DNA of 8,324 bases from Chloroflexota bacterium (GTDB lineage: Bacteria > Chloroflexota > Anaerolineae > UBA4142), in the NCBI GenBank assembly GCA_016199405.1, contig JACQGS010000314.1, positions 1 through 8,324 on the forward strand, in the 5' to 3' direction. Position 1 is the stretch's first letter, and the number at the start of each line of letters is the position of its first letter. The position numbers and the translations under genes are program-made. The notes under the pieces were generated by a model. It saw only the letters and a program-made list of their open reading frames with translations, did not search any database and had not been told where the DNA came from. Shown here one piece after another: positions 1 through 6,011 of the stretch.

Positions 1-326
1 ACTTGATCTTCCGTGAACTGATCGAGCAGCTCAGCGAAATAATAGGCATAGCCCAGCCGATGCAGATCCGATTGCAGCGGTAAAAACGCGTGGCGCGTTT
101 CGGCTTGCGTCACAATATCCAGATTGCGCCCGCGCGCCAACAGCAATTCGCTGTGCATGAATAATTCCACGTGACCGCTTTTGCGGCTCGCGGGTTTGCG
201 CGCGCCTTTCGCCATCGCGCGCAGTTTGCCGTGATCGCGCGTATAGAGCGTGAGCAAGCGATCGGCTTCGCCCATGTCCGTCCGTTTGAGAATGATGGCT
301 TGTACGCGGTATAATCGGTCGCGCAT
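1..326 (-). CDS. recO: DNA repair protein RecO, N-terminal part (cut by window edge)
   Basis: RecO is a cytoplasmic recombination mediator that works with RecR to load RecA onto SSB-coated single-stranded DNA in the RecFOR pathway. The visible 108 residues begin MRDRLYRVQAIILKRTDMGE and continue with ADRLLTLYTRDHGKLRAMAKGARKP, written here in two parts. This is the RecO N-terminal OB-fold signature: an 'aiiLkr..mgEaDrlltlyt.d.Gk.ramakGarkp' pattern over residues 9-44, then a strand region near 52-74 and the start of the helical domain (LGYAYYFAELLDQF, 91-104). Usual RecO proteins are about 240-260 residues, so over half is missing past position 1. ATG at 326 is chosen because it starts just before the conserved block; an in-frame TTG lies at 338. 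No Shine-Dalgarno is visible, and a degenerate 7-base repeat array lies just upstream. It is probably transcribed from the extended -10 promoter at 399-407. Confidence 0.93.
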   Translation of the reverse strand, partial: MRDRLYRVQAIILKRTDMGEADRLLTLYTRDHGKLRAMAKGARKPASRKSGHVELFMHSELLLARGRNLDIVTQAETRHAFLPLQSDLHRLGYAYYFAELLDQFTEDQ

Positions 327-335
327 GCGATTATT

Positions 336-398
336 CAATTGCCGATTTTCGATTTGCGAACTGACAATTCCTATTCAGCAACCGAAAACTGCGAATTG
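336..398. repeat. Degenerate 7-base tandem array upstream of recO
   Basis: Reading the plus strand in steps of seven from 336 gives units such as CAATTGC (336), CGATTTT (343), CGATTTG (350), CGAACTG (357), ACAATTC (364) and CGAATTG (392). The middle units are worn, but the phase of seven holds from the first to the last. The array ends 9 bases before the recO start codon, so it fills most of that gene's leader. The units resemble the AATTCGT/GATTTCG families at the other array loci in this window. The weaker central units make this the least certain of the arrays. Confidence 0.5.
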
Positions 399-407
399 AT
401 TATACCA
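399..407 (-). promoter_or_regulatory. Extended -10 promoter for recO
   Basis: On the minus strand the sequence is TGGTATAAT: a perfect TATAAT (404 down to 399) preceded by the TG of an extended -10 element. There is no good -35 box at 17 bases; TTGTTT at 429-424 would give a spacing of 19. Extended -10 promoters commonly tolerate a poor -35. Transcription would start near 392, about 65 bases before the recO ATG at 326, inside the 7-base repeat array. Confidence 0.6.
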
Positions 408-418
408 CACCTCGTCGC

Positions 419-449
419 GCAGAAAACAAAGCGGCAATCTGCGATTGCC
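419..449 (-). terminator. Probable intrinsic terminator after cdd
   Basis: Nine bases beyond the cdd stop codon, the minus strand reads GGCAATC, a GCA loop, then GATTGCC (positions 449-433): a perfect 7-base-pair stem. It is followed by GCTTTGTTTT, a U-rich but interrupted tract. This would end the glmU/CBS/cdd transcript. The T-tract is imperfect, so partial read-through into recO is likely. Confidence 0.55.
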
Positions 450-458
450 CTTCACCCG

Positions 459-854
459 CTATTTCTGTTTCAATTTTTCCGGACCAAAACGCTCGGGCAA
501 TAATTCGACGAGCGTAAACAGCTTGGGCTTGCCGCGCGTACAAGCGATGGCGTAGACCGCATTGCTCTTGGCGAATTCTGCAAAAACCTGGCGGCACGCG
601 CCGCACGGCGATCCGCCGTTCCGCGTGACGACCGCGATGGCTTTCAATTCGCGTTCGCCTTCCGACACGGCTTTGAAAATCGCGACGCGTTCCGCGCACA
701 AGCCGCTGGGATACGCCGCGTTCTCGATGTTGCAACCGGAATAAATCTTGCCCGACTTGGCAAGCACCGCCGCGCCGACCGGATATCGCGAGTAGGGCGC
801 ATACGCGTTCGCGCGCGCGCGGCGCGCGGCTTCAACCAATTTGCGGATGTTCAT
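459..854 (-). CDS. cdd: Cytidine deaminase
   Basis: This cytoplasmic enzyme hydrolytically deaminates cytidine and deoxycytidine to uridine and deoxyuridine in pyrimidine salvage. The 131-residue length matches the short homotetrameric class. Visible motifs: YAPYSRYPVGAAV (18-30), the substrate-binding NIENAAYPSG (42-51), the zinc/catalytic CAE (Cys53, catalytic Glu55) and PCGACRQ with Cys84 and Cys87, so all three cysteine ligands and the proton-shuttling glutamate are present. The C-terminal LLPERFGPEKL (118-128) matches the usual 'LLP..F.p..L' ending. The start ATG overlaps the TGA of the upstream CBS-domain gene by 4 bases, which points to translational coupling. An AGGA Shine-Dalgarno lies at 867-864, 9 bases ahead, inside the 3' end of the upstream gene. 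A hairpin terminator follows the stop. cdd commonly sits with ybeY, era and recO; here recO is next door but era is not between them. Confidence 0.96.
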   Translation of the reverse strand: MNIRKLVEAARRARANAYAPYSRYPVGAAVLAKSGKIYSGCNIENAAYPSGLCAERVAIFKAVSEGERELKAIAVVTRNGGSPCGACRQVFAEFAKSNAVYAIACTRGKPKLFTLVELLPERFGPEKLKQK

Positions 855-2047
855 GGACTCGGTTCCTTTTTCTTTTCGCGCCTTTCGCGCTTTTCGCGCT
901 TTTCACGTTTTTCGGGTGGAATTTTTCTCACGCGCACTTTTTTGATTCTGCGCGCCAACACTCCCTCGATAATGATCTCCGCATTGCCGATCCGCACCTG
1001 ATCGCCTATTTTGGGAATCTTTTCCAGTTTCTGAAATACGAGACCCGCCACCGTATCGCTCTCACTCGCCAAGTCGAGCGCAAGCAAATCGTTTAATTGA
1101 TCGATCGTCGCGCGTCCGTCCACGACGATTTCATTTTCGCTGAGGCGTTCGACAAGGGGGACTTCCTCTTTATCATATTCATCTTGAATTTCACCGACGA
1201 TTTCTTCCAAAATATCTTCAATCGTGACAATGCCAGCGGTCCCGCCGTACTCATCCACCACCACCGCCATATGAACTTGGGACGCTTGCAATTCTTGAAG
1301 CAATTCATCCAAGCGTTTCGCTTCCGGCACAAATCGGACCGGACGGAGCAACGCGCGGATCGAAACATTTTCGGCGCCGTCGCGTAGATTCTTTAGCAAA
1401 TCTTTGGCATAGAGCAAACCGCGCACGTGATCGATCGTTTCCTCAAAGACCGGCACGCGCGAATGCGCGCCGGCAATCACAATGTCTAACGCTTGACGCA
1501 AGGGCATCTCGGCATCGACTGCGACGACGTCAATGCGCGGGACCATAATGTCGCGCGCCACGGTCTTGTCCAAACGAAAAACCCCGCTGATCATTTCTCG
1601 TTCATCTGACTGAATCAAGCCGGCTTTTTCTCCCGCCGCCACGATCTGCTTCATCGTCTCATCGCTTGTATCACTCGGCGTGGCAGAATCCGAATTTGGA
1701 TCGCTGAACGGAAGCAGCGCGGCAGCATCGCCCAAGAGCAGCCGCGCGAATCGCTCCAGCCGTTGACGCGCGAACTTGCGCGCGATTTCGCGCGCACCAA
1801 ATACGCACAGAATCGAAATCGCGGTCGCGCCGGCGCTGAATGAAAAAGGCGTCATCGCGCCAAGCGCACCAGCACCCGCCAGTCCCGTCGCGCTGAGCAC
1901 CGCGCCGATCCAGTCCAAGCGCCGAACGCGCCCAACTTGGTTCGCATAAAAAATCGGGTTGATCAAACGCACGGAGCCAGCAACCGTCTGCGCGATACCG
2001 CCGAGGCAAGCGAGCACGCCGAAAATAAACCACAACAAGAGTTCCAT
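851..2047 (-). CDS. Hemolysin/CorC-family membrane protein with CBS pair and CorC_HlyC domain
   Basis: The protein has 398 residues. About three hydrophobic segments lie in residues 1-84 (roughly 3-24, 45-64, 66-84), followed by a positively charged amphipathic stretch (86-105) and a Ser/Asp-rich linker (115-131). Next comes the CorC signature TVARDIMVPR (162-171), a tandem CBS pair including HSRVPVFEE (195-203) and DEYGGTAGIVTIEDILEE (265-282), then a CorC_HlyC transporter-associated domain (about 296-375). CBS pairs in this family bind adenine nucleotides and the proteins are linked to Mg2+/Co2+ efflux; the name hemolysin is historical. The N-terminal region is shorter than a standard DUF21 domain (about 180 residues), and I do not see the usual DUF21 'FSGSE' start. 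The C-terminus is a Lys/Arg/Glu tail (380-394) from a 9-base DNA repeat. The start has no Shine-Dalgarno; a 7-base array ends 6 bases upstream. Transport substrate cannot be read from sequence. Confidence 0.88.
   Translation of the reverse strand: MELLLWFIFGVLACLGGIAQTVAGSVRLINPIFYANQVGRVRRLDWIGAVLSATGLAGAGALGAMTPFSFSAGATAISILCVFGAREIARKFARQRLERFARLLLGDAAALLPFSDPNSDSATPSDTSDETMKQIVAAGEKAGLIQSDEREMISGVFRLDKTVARDIMVPRIDVVAVDAEMPLRQALDIVIAGAHSRVPVFEETIDHVRGLLYAKDLLKNLRDGAENVSIRALLRPVRFVPEAKRLDELLQELQASQVHMAVVVDEYGGTAGIVTIEDILEEIVGEIQDEYDKEEVPLVERLSENEIVVDGRATIDQLNDLLALDLASESDTVAGLVFQKLEKIPKIGDQVRIGNAEIIIEGVLARRIKKVRVRKIPPEKREKREKRERREKKKEPSP
873..917. repeat. 9-base tandem repeat coding a Lys/Arg/Glu tail
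   Basis: Five consecutive 9-base units are visible on the plus strand: TTTTCGCGC (873), CTTTCGCGC (882), TTTTCGCGC (891), TTTTCACGT (900) and TTTTCGGGT (909). Being a multiple of three, the array keeps frame and encodes repeated Lys-Arg-Glu-type triplets at the C-terminus of the CBS-domain protein. It ends just before the cdd ribosome-binding site, so unit gain or loss would be tolerated by both genes. Confidence 0.8.
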
Positions 2048-2053
2048 ATCAAG

Positions 2054-2081
2054 TTTCGAATTACGAATTATGATTTACGAA
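2054..2081. repeat. 7-base tandem array at the glmU 3' end and CBS-gene 5' end
   Basis: Four 7-base units run without a gap: TTTCGAA (2054), TTACGAA (2061), TTATGAT (2068) and TTACGAA (2075). On the minus strand they encode the last GlmU residues (FVNHNS) and supply its TAA stop, and they then extend to within 6 bases of the next start codon at 2047. The array replaces any recognisable ribosome-binding site for the CBS-domain gene. Confidence 0.8.
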
Positions 2082-3437
2082 TTTTCTGATCACCCGCGCC
2101 GGCGCGCCGACCGCCAGCGAATCACTCGGCACATTCTTCGTCACGACCGACCCCGCGCCGGTGCGCGCACGATCTCCAATTGTCACCGGCGCGACGAGCA
2201 TCGTATCGCTCCCAATAAACGCGTCCGCGCCAATGATCGTTTTATTTTTCTGGGCGCCGTCAAAATTGCACGTGATCGTGCCCGCGCCGATATTGGTCCG
2301 CGCGCCAATTTCCGCGTCGCCCAAATAACTAAAATGCCCGGCTTTGACTTCTTCCGCCAAGCGCGAGTTTTTCACTTCGACATAATTGCCGAGATGAACC
2401 CCGCGGCTGAGATACGCGCCGCCGCGCAAATGCGAATACGGTCCGATCTCGACGTGATCTTCCAACGTCGCGTCTTCGATCGTGGACGCGCGTACTTCAC
2501 AATCATCGCCAATCTCTGAATCTTTAATCTCTGAATTCGCGCCGATGACACAATGCGCGCCGATACGCGTCCTGCCTTTGAGCTGCGTGTTCGGCTCGAG
2601 GCGGGTGTCCATTCCAATTTCCACATCCGCATCAATATAGGTCGTCGCCGGATCGACCAGCGTTACGCCGTCCAACATCCAGCGTTCATTGATGCGCTGG
2701 CGCGCGATCTTTTCCGCCTGCGCCAGATGGACACGCGTATTAATCCCGATCACTTCGGTGACATCATTGAGCGTCTCGGCTTCGACCAGAATTTCTTGAG
2801 CAACCGCGCGCGCGACGAGATCGGTCAGATAATATTCTTGCTTCTTGCCGCTCGGTTCAAGTTGCGCCAAGTTGTCCCACAGCCAATCCGCGTCAAAACA
2901 ATAGACGCCGCAATTCAATTCGCGAATTTCGCGTTGCGCCGGCGTCGCGTCGGCGTCTTCGACGATGCCGATCACGCGCTGATTTGGATCGCGCAATATA
3001 CGTCCGAAACCCATCGAATCATTTGAGACCACCGTTAGCATCGTCAGTTTGCCACGCGTCGCTGCGTGCCGATCGATGAGCCGTTGCAGCGTTTCGATTT
3101 TCAAGAGCGGCATATCGGCGTACATCACCAGCACAACGTTTGTTTTGCCGCGCAGAGCATCGCGCGCTTGGAGAACGGCGTGACCGGTGCCGCGTTGGTC
3201 GCGTTGTTCGACGAAATCGAGATTCGTAATTAGTAATTGGTAATTCGGGATTGCCGCGCGGACTTGATCGCCGCCATGCCCGGTAACGAGCGCGATAGTA
3301 GACGCGTTCAGCGCGCGGGCGGTCTCCAGCGCGTACAGCACCATCGGTTTGCCGGCGATGGGATGCAAGACTTTAGGCAAATCGGATTTCATCCGTGTGC
3401 CTTGACCTGCCGCTAGAATAACTGCTGCGATATTCAT
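2061..3437 (-). CDS. glmU: Bifunctional GlmU: GlcNAc-1-P uridyltransferase / GlcN-1-P acetyltransferase
   Basis: GlmU acetylates glucosamine-1-phosphate with acetyl-CoA and then uridylates it to UDP-GlcNAc, the cytoplasmic precursor of peptidoglycan and surface glycans. The N-terminal pyrophosphorylase domain shows LAAGQGTRM with KVLHPIAGKPM, RGTGHAV, YADMPLL, GFGRI, NCGVYCFD and EYYLTDLV. The C-terminal left-handed beta-helix shows HLGNYVEVK, KAGHFSYLGDAEIG (containing the presumed catalytic His) and NIGAGTITCNFDG. The usual GD.PL carries Ala for Gly. I choose ATG at 3437 (MNIAAVILAAG), giving 458 residues, close to the usual 456. An in-frame ATG at 3452 adds MDGRS but has AGG directly against it, too close to act as a ribosome-binding site. 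An extra loop (PNYQLLITN) before LDFVEQ comes from a 7-base repeat, and the C-terminal FVNHNS plus stop from another. It lies 13 bases upstream of the CBS-domain gene, likely in the same operon. Confidence 0.96.
   Translation of the reverse strand: MNIAAVILAAGQGTRMKSDLPKVLHPIAGKPMVLYALETARALNASTIALVTGHGGDQVRAAIPNYQLLITNLDFVEQRDQRGTGHAVLQARDALRGKTNVVLVMYADMPLLKIETLQRLIDRHAATRGKLTMLTVVSNDSMGFGRILRDPNQRVIGIVEDADATPAQREIRELNCGVYCFDADWLWDNLAQLEPSGKKQEYYLTDLVARAVAQEILVEAETLNDVTEVIGINTRVHLAQAEKIARQRINERWMLDGVTLVDPATTYIDADVEIGMDTRLEPNTQLKGRTRIGAHCVIGANSEIKDSEIGDDCEVRASTIEDATLEDHVEIGPYSHLRGGAYLSRGVHLGNYVEVKNSRLAEEVKAGHFSYLGDAEIGARTNIGAGTITCNFDGAQKNKTIIGADAFIGSDTMLVAPVTIGDRARTGAGSVVTKNVPSDSLAVGAPARVIRKFVNHNS
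3222..3256. repeat. 7-base tandem array inside glmU
   Basis: Units on the plus strand are ATTCGTA (3222), ATTAGTA (3229), ATTGGTA (3236), ATTCGGG (3243) and a partial ATTGCCG (3250). All begin with ATT in a perfect phase of seven. On the minus strand they encode PNYQLLITN. From remembered GlmU sequences, the segment between the 'GHG..V' motif and the 'F/V.Q..Q.GT' motif is about 6-7 residues shorter elsewhere. That equals three 7-base units (21 bases), the smallest number of units that preserves the reading frame. Confidence 0.8.
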
Positions 3438-3456
3438 TGAACGCCCATCCATCCTA

Positions 3457-3570
3457 TGTCATTGCGAGCGATCTTTGCGAAGCAATCTCCTATCTCCTGA
3501 CGCGGAGATTGCTTCGTCGGTATCCTTCGACTTCGCTACGCTCCACTCAGGATGCCTCCTCGCAATGACA
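3457..3570. repeat. Composite palindromic intergenic repeat upstream of glmU
   Basis: The outer arms are perfect inverted copies: TGTCATTGCGAG (3457-3468) and CTCGCAATGACA (3559-3570). Nested inside is a second perfect inverted repeat, CGAAGCAATCTCC (3478-3490) with GGAGATTGCTTCG (3504-3516), around a 13-base loop. A third block at 3522-3553 starts ATCCTTCGACTTCGC and ends with the inverse, AGGAT. Both the 'TCATTGCGAG...GAAGCAATCTC' type and the 'CCTTCGACTTCGCT...CAGGA' type resemble short dispersed palindromes I have seen in many unrelated bacterial genomes. The element fills the gap between the GT39 stop and the glmU start and would fold strongly in RNA, possibly acting as a partial terminator or mRNA-stabilising structure. 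Confidence 0.8.
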
Positions 3571-3577
3571 AGCTGAG

Positions 3578-6007
3578 TCACCTTATTACCACATCCGCAA
3601 TTTTTGCGTCATTCAAATAGAGTGCCGCATTGCCTTTGGCGGCATCTGCCGCGATGCGTCCATCAACCAGCGTGCACAACCCGCGCCCATCGCCCGGTAG
3701 CGCGATCGCGCGCGTCGTAAGCAGATAATCGCGCGCGGCGGAATCACGCAGATAGAATCGCACGTCGCGCGCGCGAGCATTGGGCGCGCCGCGCCAGAAT
3801 AGAGATAGCGAAAATTCTTGACCGGCTTGGAGCGGGTCTGCCAATAACGAATAACCGAATAGTTCAATACCATCCGCGACGCGCACGTCCGCCGGTTTTT
3901 CCGGATCCAAATCCTCCAGCCGATTTCCTTCTGACGCGCCCGCGGTCATCGTTCCGAGCAACGCGATGTTGTCATCCCCATTTGTTCGTGAGAGAACATC
4001 GCCGGTCTTGGGTTCATAAATTTCGAGTGAAGCGCGATATTCGCCCGCCGGCGCACACGCGTCTAACCCCGGATAAAATTTTTCGATAACCACATCTCCA
4101 ACGTCCCACACGCTCGTCGCGTAACTGTTATCGCCCAACCATTTGTCTTCTTGCCCCCACACGCGCTCCTGCGCACCGCGCAGTTTGACCGAGAAAGAAT
4201 AGTCGCGTTCCATTTTGGTCAGCGCGCGCGCAAATAACACGACAACGGGGTTGCGTCCACTCGCTCCATCGCTTTCGATGCGCAAGCCCAGCAATTCGAT
4301 CTGCCCGCCAAAGTTCGCCCGATCCGTTTTTTGCGGCAGCAAAAACGCTCCGTCGTTCGCGCTGGCGCGGATCAGCGCAGGCATCGCGTCGGCAGAATCC
4401 GGCAGTTTGGCGGCTGGTACGCGGACTGCATACAGCAATACGCCGCCGTTTCGGTCCAGCACATTTTCGCGCGTGGCGATCTTGCCCAGACGCGCGAGCA
4501 TCGTCTCCACACGTCTTTCTTGTTCCCACGGAAAAACATAGAGCGCGTCCTTGCCGGCGTGGTTGCTGGGCAGGACAATTGTATCCCGGCTATCGAAAGA
4601 TTTCAAGCCAGTCGTGCGCGTCAAAAGTGAAATGGTGCCATTGGTGGAGAGGAGCGGTGCGAGGTAAAGTTGGTGACTGGGTGATTGGAAATTGAGCCAA
4701 CGCGCCGTTTCCATTTTATCACCGTCGAATGCGTAGTAGGTTCCCGGGTCGTTGGCAAACGTGATGAAATAATCGCGAAAGGAAAAAAAGGCAGAGAAGG
4801 CGCAGAGGGCAACGATGGCGAGACGTGAAACGTATTGCGTAAAGCCGGTGGGCGCGTGGGCGCAGGGGACCAGGGGCGAATGGGAGCGAGATCGTTCCGA
4901 TAGTTTGATAATCTGCGTCGCGCCCCAGGCAGGCAGAATCATTACCGCCGGCATCGCCGGCAGTGTTCGCGCAAAGTTGGGCGCATCGTCGCTCAACAAC
5001 GAAATCGAAAGCATCGCGCCGATCCAAACCGCGATCAATCCGGCGCGGAGGCGCGCGAGTCGCGTCGAGCGCGGGGAGAAAAGCGCGGCGAGGAGAGCCA
5101 GCGCGCCGGCAACAAAAAACACGGCGGAAAAAGGATCAAAGACCGGGCGACCCGGTAAGTTACGCAACGCGCCCGGATCGCCGGCGATGAAAAACATCCC
5201 GGCAATTTTCGCGGCATTGCGCGCGAGCGCGGCGGGCACGTCGCCGGTTTCGCCGGCATGCGGCACAAAGATCGAAACCTGCGCGGTGTGTCCGATGAAA
5301 TCAGCGGGATGTTGGAGAAAATACAATCCGAGCGGAAAAAAAAGAATCGCGGCGATTGCTAATGTAATGGCAATGCCGCGTAAATGAAACCGCGCGCGCG
5401 AACGATCGGTGATGATGGCGAAGGTCGTGAGAAAGAGGAGGGCAAACGGCAAGACGCGCGAACCGGGATAAGTATAGAGCGCGAGTGCGAGCATCACGCC
5501 GGCGAAAAGATGCTGGCGATACTCTATAGAACGCGAGGAAAGGGCACGCCAATAAAAAATGAAGAGCAGTATGGTAATCAGCGTGAGGAGCGTTACGCGC
5601 TCGCCAAAGCGATTAAAGAAGATGTGCCAAAAAGAGATCGCGGCAAAAAATGCGGCAAACGCGGCGATGCGCTTGGAATTGAATAACGCGCGCGCCAAAA
5701 CGTACAGCGCCGGGATGGTCAAGGCGCCGATCACCGCGCCGGTCAACTTGAGACCGAGCGGCGTCTCCGCGCCGAAAATCGCGACGAATGGCATCGCGAG
5801 GTAAGGAAAGAGCGGCTCGGCGCCGCCGGGCGCCGCGAAAAAGATTTGGAAATGCCCCTGCAACAGCCACAAGACATCGAAAACGTAAAATGCCTGATCG
5901 AATTGAAAGCCGGGCGGAAATTGATCGAGGTTGTACACGCGGAAGAACGCGGCGAGGAGAAACAGCGCGACGAGGAGGATTTTTTCTTTCGCAGAGAGAT
6001 GGCTCAT
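3578..6007 (-). CDS. GT39/PMT-like (GT-C) membrane glycosyltransferase
   Basis: The 809-residue protein has a first membrane helix at 9-24, then a periplasmic-loop motif, FPPGFQFDQAFYVFDVLW (30-47), which is the position of the catalytic Asp-Glu pair in ArnT/PMT-type enzymes. Asp37 is kept; the neighbour is Gln38 rather than Glu. AEPLFPYLAMPF (63-74) and HIFFNRFGERV (128-138) are further family landmarks. Multiple membrane helices continue to about 410, including the conserved NFARTLPAMPAVMILPAW (344-361). Residues 420-809 are soluble, probably extracytoplasmic, and end in a beta-sandwich-like region (about 705-790). Such enzymes transfer sugar from a polyprenyl-phosphate donor to protein, lipid or cell-wall acceptors; the acceptor here is unknown. 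The start at 6007 has no Shine-Dalgarno: 7-base repeats end 4 bases before it. Coding-embedded 8- and 9-base arrays lie at residues 375-388 and about 395-406. It may be read through from the tRNA-Gln promoter. Confidence 0.88.
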   Translation of the reverse strand: MSHLSAKEKILLVALFLLAAFFRVYNLDQFPPGFQFDQAFYVFDVLWLLQGHFQIFFAAPGGAEPLFPYLAMPFVAIFGAETPLGLKLTGAVIGALTIPALYVLARALFNSKRIAAFAAFFAAISFWHIFFNRFGERVTLLTLITILLFIFYWRALSSRSIEYRQHLFAGVMLALALYTYPGSRVLPFALLFLTTFAIITDRSRARFHLRGIAITLAIAAILFFPLGLYFLQHPADFIGHTAQVSIFVPHAGETGDVPAALARNAAKIAGMFFIAGDPGALRNLPGRPVFDPFSAVFFVAGALALLAALFSPRSTRLARLRAGLIAVWIGAMLSISLLSDDAPNFARTLPAMPAVMILPAWGATQIIKLSERSRSHSPLVPCAHAPTGFTQYVSRLAIVALCAFSAFFSFRDYFITFANDPGTYYAFDGDKMETARWLNFQSPSHQLYLAPLLSTNGTISLLTRTTGLKSFDSRDTIVLPSNHAGKDALYVFPWEQERRVETMLARLGKIATRENVLDRNGGVLLYAVRVPAAKLPDSADAMPALIRASANDGAFLLPQKTDRANFGGQIELLGLRIESDGASGRNPVVVLFARALTKMERDYSFSVKLRGAQERVWGQEDKWLGDNSYATSVWDVGDVVIEKFYPGLDACAPAGEYRASLEIYEPKTGDVLSRTNGDDNIALLGTMTAGASEGNRLEDLDPEKPADVRVADGIELFGYSLLADPLQAGQEFSLSLFWRGAPNARARDVRFYLRDSAARDYLLTTRAIALPGDGRGLCTLVDGRIAADAAKGNAALYLNDAKIADVVIR
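4790..4825. repeat. Possible 9-base periodic array inside the GT39 gene
   Basis: GGC recurs at 4790, 4799, 4808 and 4817, giving units GGCAGAGAA, GGCGCAGAG, GGCAACGAT and GGCGAGACG. On the minus strand each unit ends a tripeptide in Ala (RLA, IVA, LCA, FSA) within a membrane helix. The first two units are alike; the last two share little beyond GGC. Because Ala every third residue can occur by chance in a helix, this is less secure than the neighbouring 8-base array. Confidence 0.4.
4845..4884. repeat. 8-base tandem array inside the GT39 gene
   Basis: Five 8-base units run without a gap on the plus strand: CCGGTGGG (4845), CGCGTGGG (4853), CGCAGGGG (4861), ACCAGGGG (4869) and CGAATGGG (4877). 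Every unit ends in GGG, at 4852, 4860, 4868, 4876 and 4884. The minus strand encodes a Pro/His/Cys/Ser-rich loop, SHSPLVPCAHAPTG (residues 375-388), between a membrane helix and the last membrane segment. Its composition differs from the flanking protein, as expected of an inserted repeat. Confidence 0.75.
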
Positions 6008-6011
6008 TACG

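Noticed and set aside
2515..2545. Repeated AATCTCTGA in glmU
   Set aside because: It encodes NSEIKDSEIGDD, which follows the normal hexapeptide rhythm of the GlmU beta-helix, so it is protein structure rather than a DNA repeat.
3438..3452. Upstream in-frame ATG adding MDGRS to GlmU
   Set aside because: It has AGG in direct contact, leaving no spacing, and GlmU proteins begin close to the MNIAAVILAAG block; 3437 fits better, though 3452 cannot be excluded.
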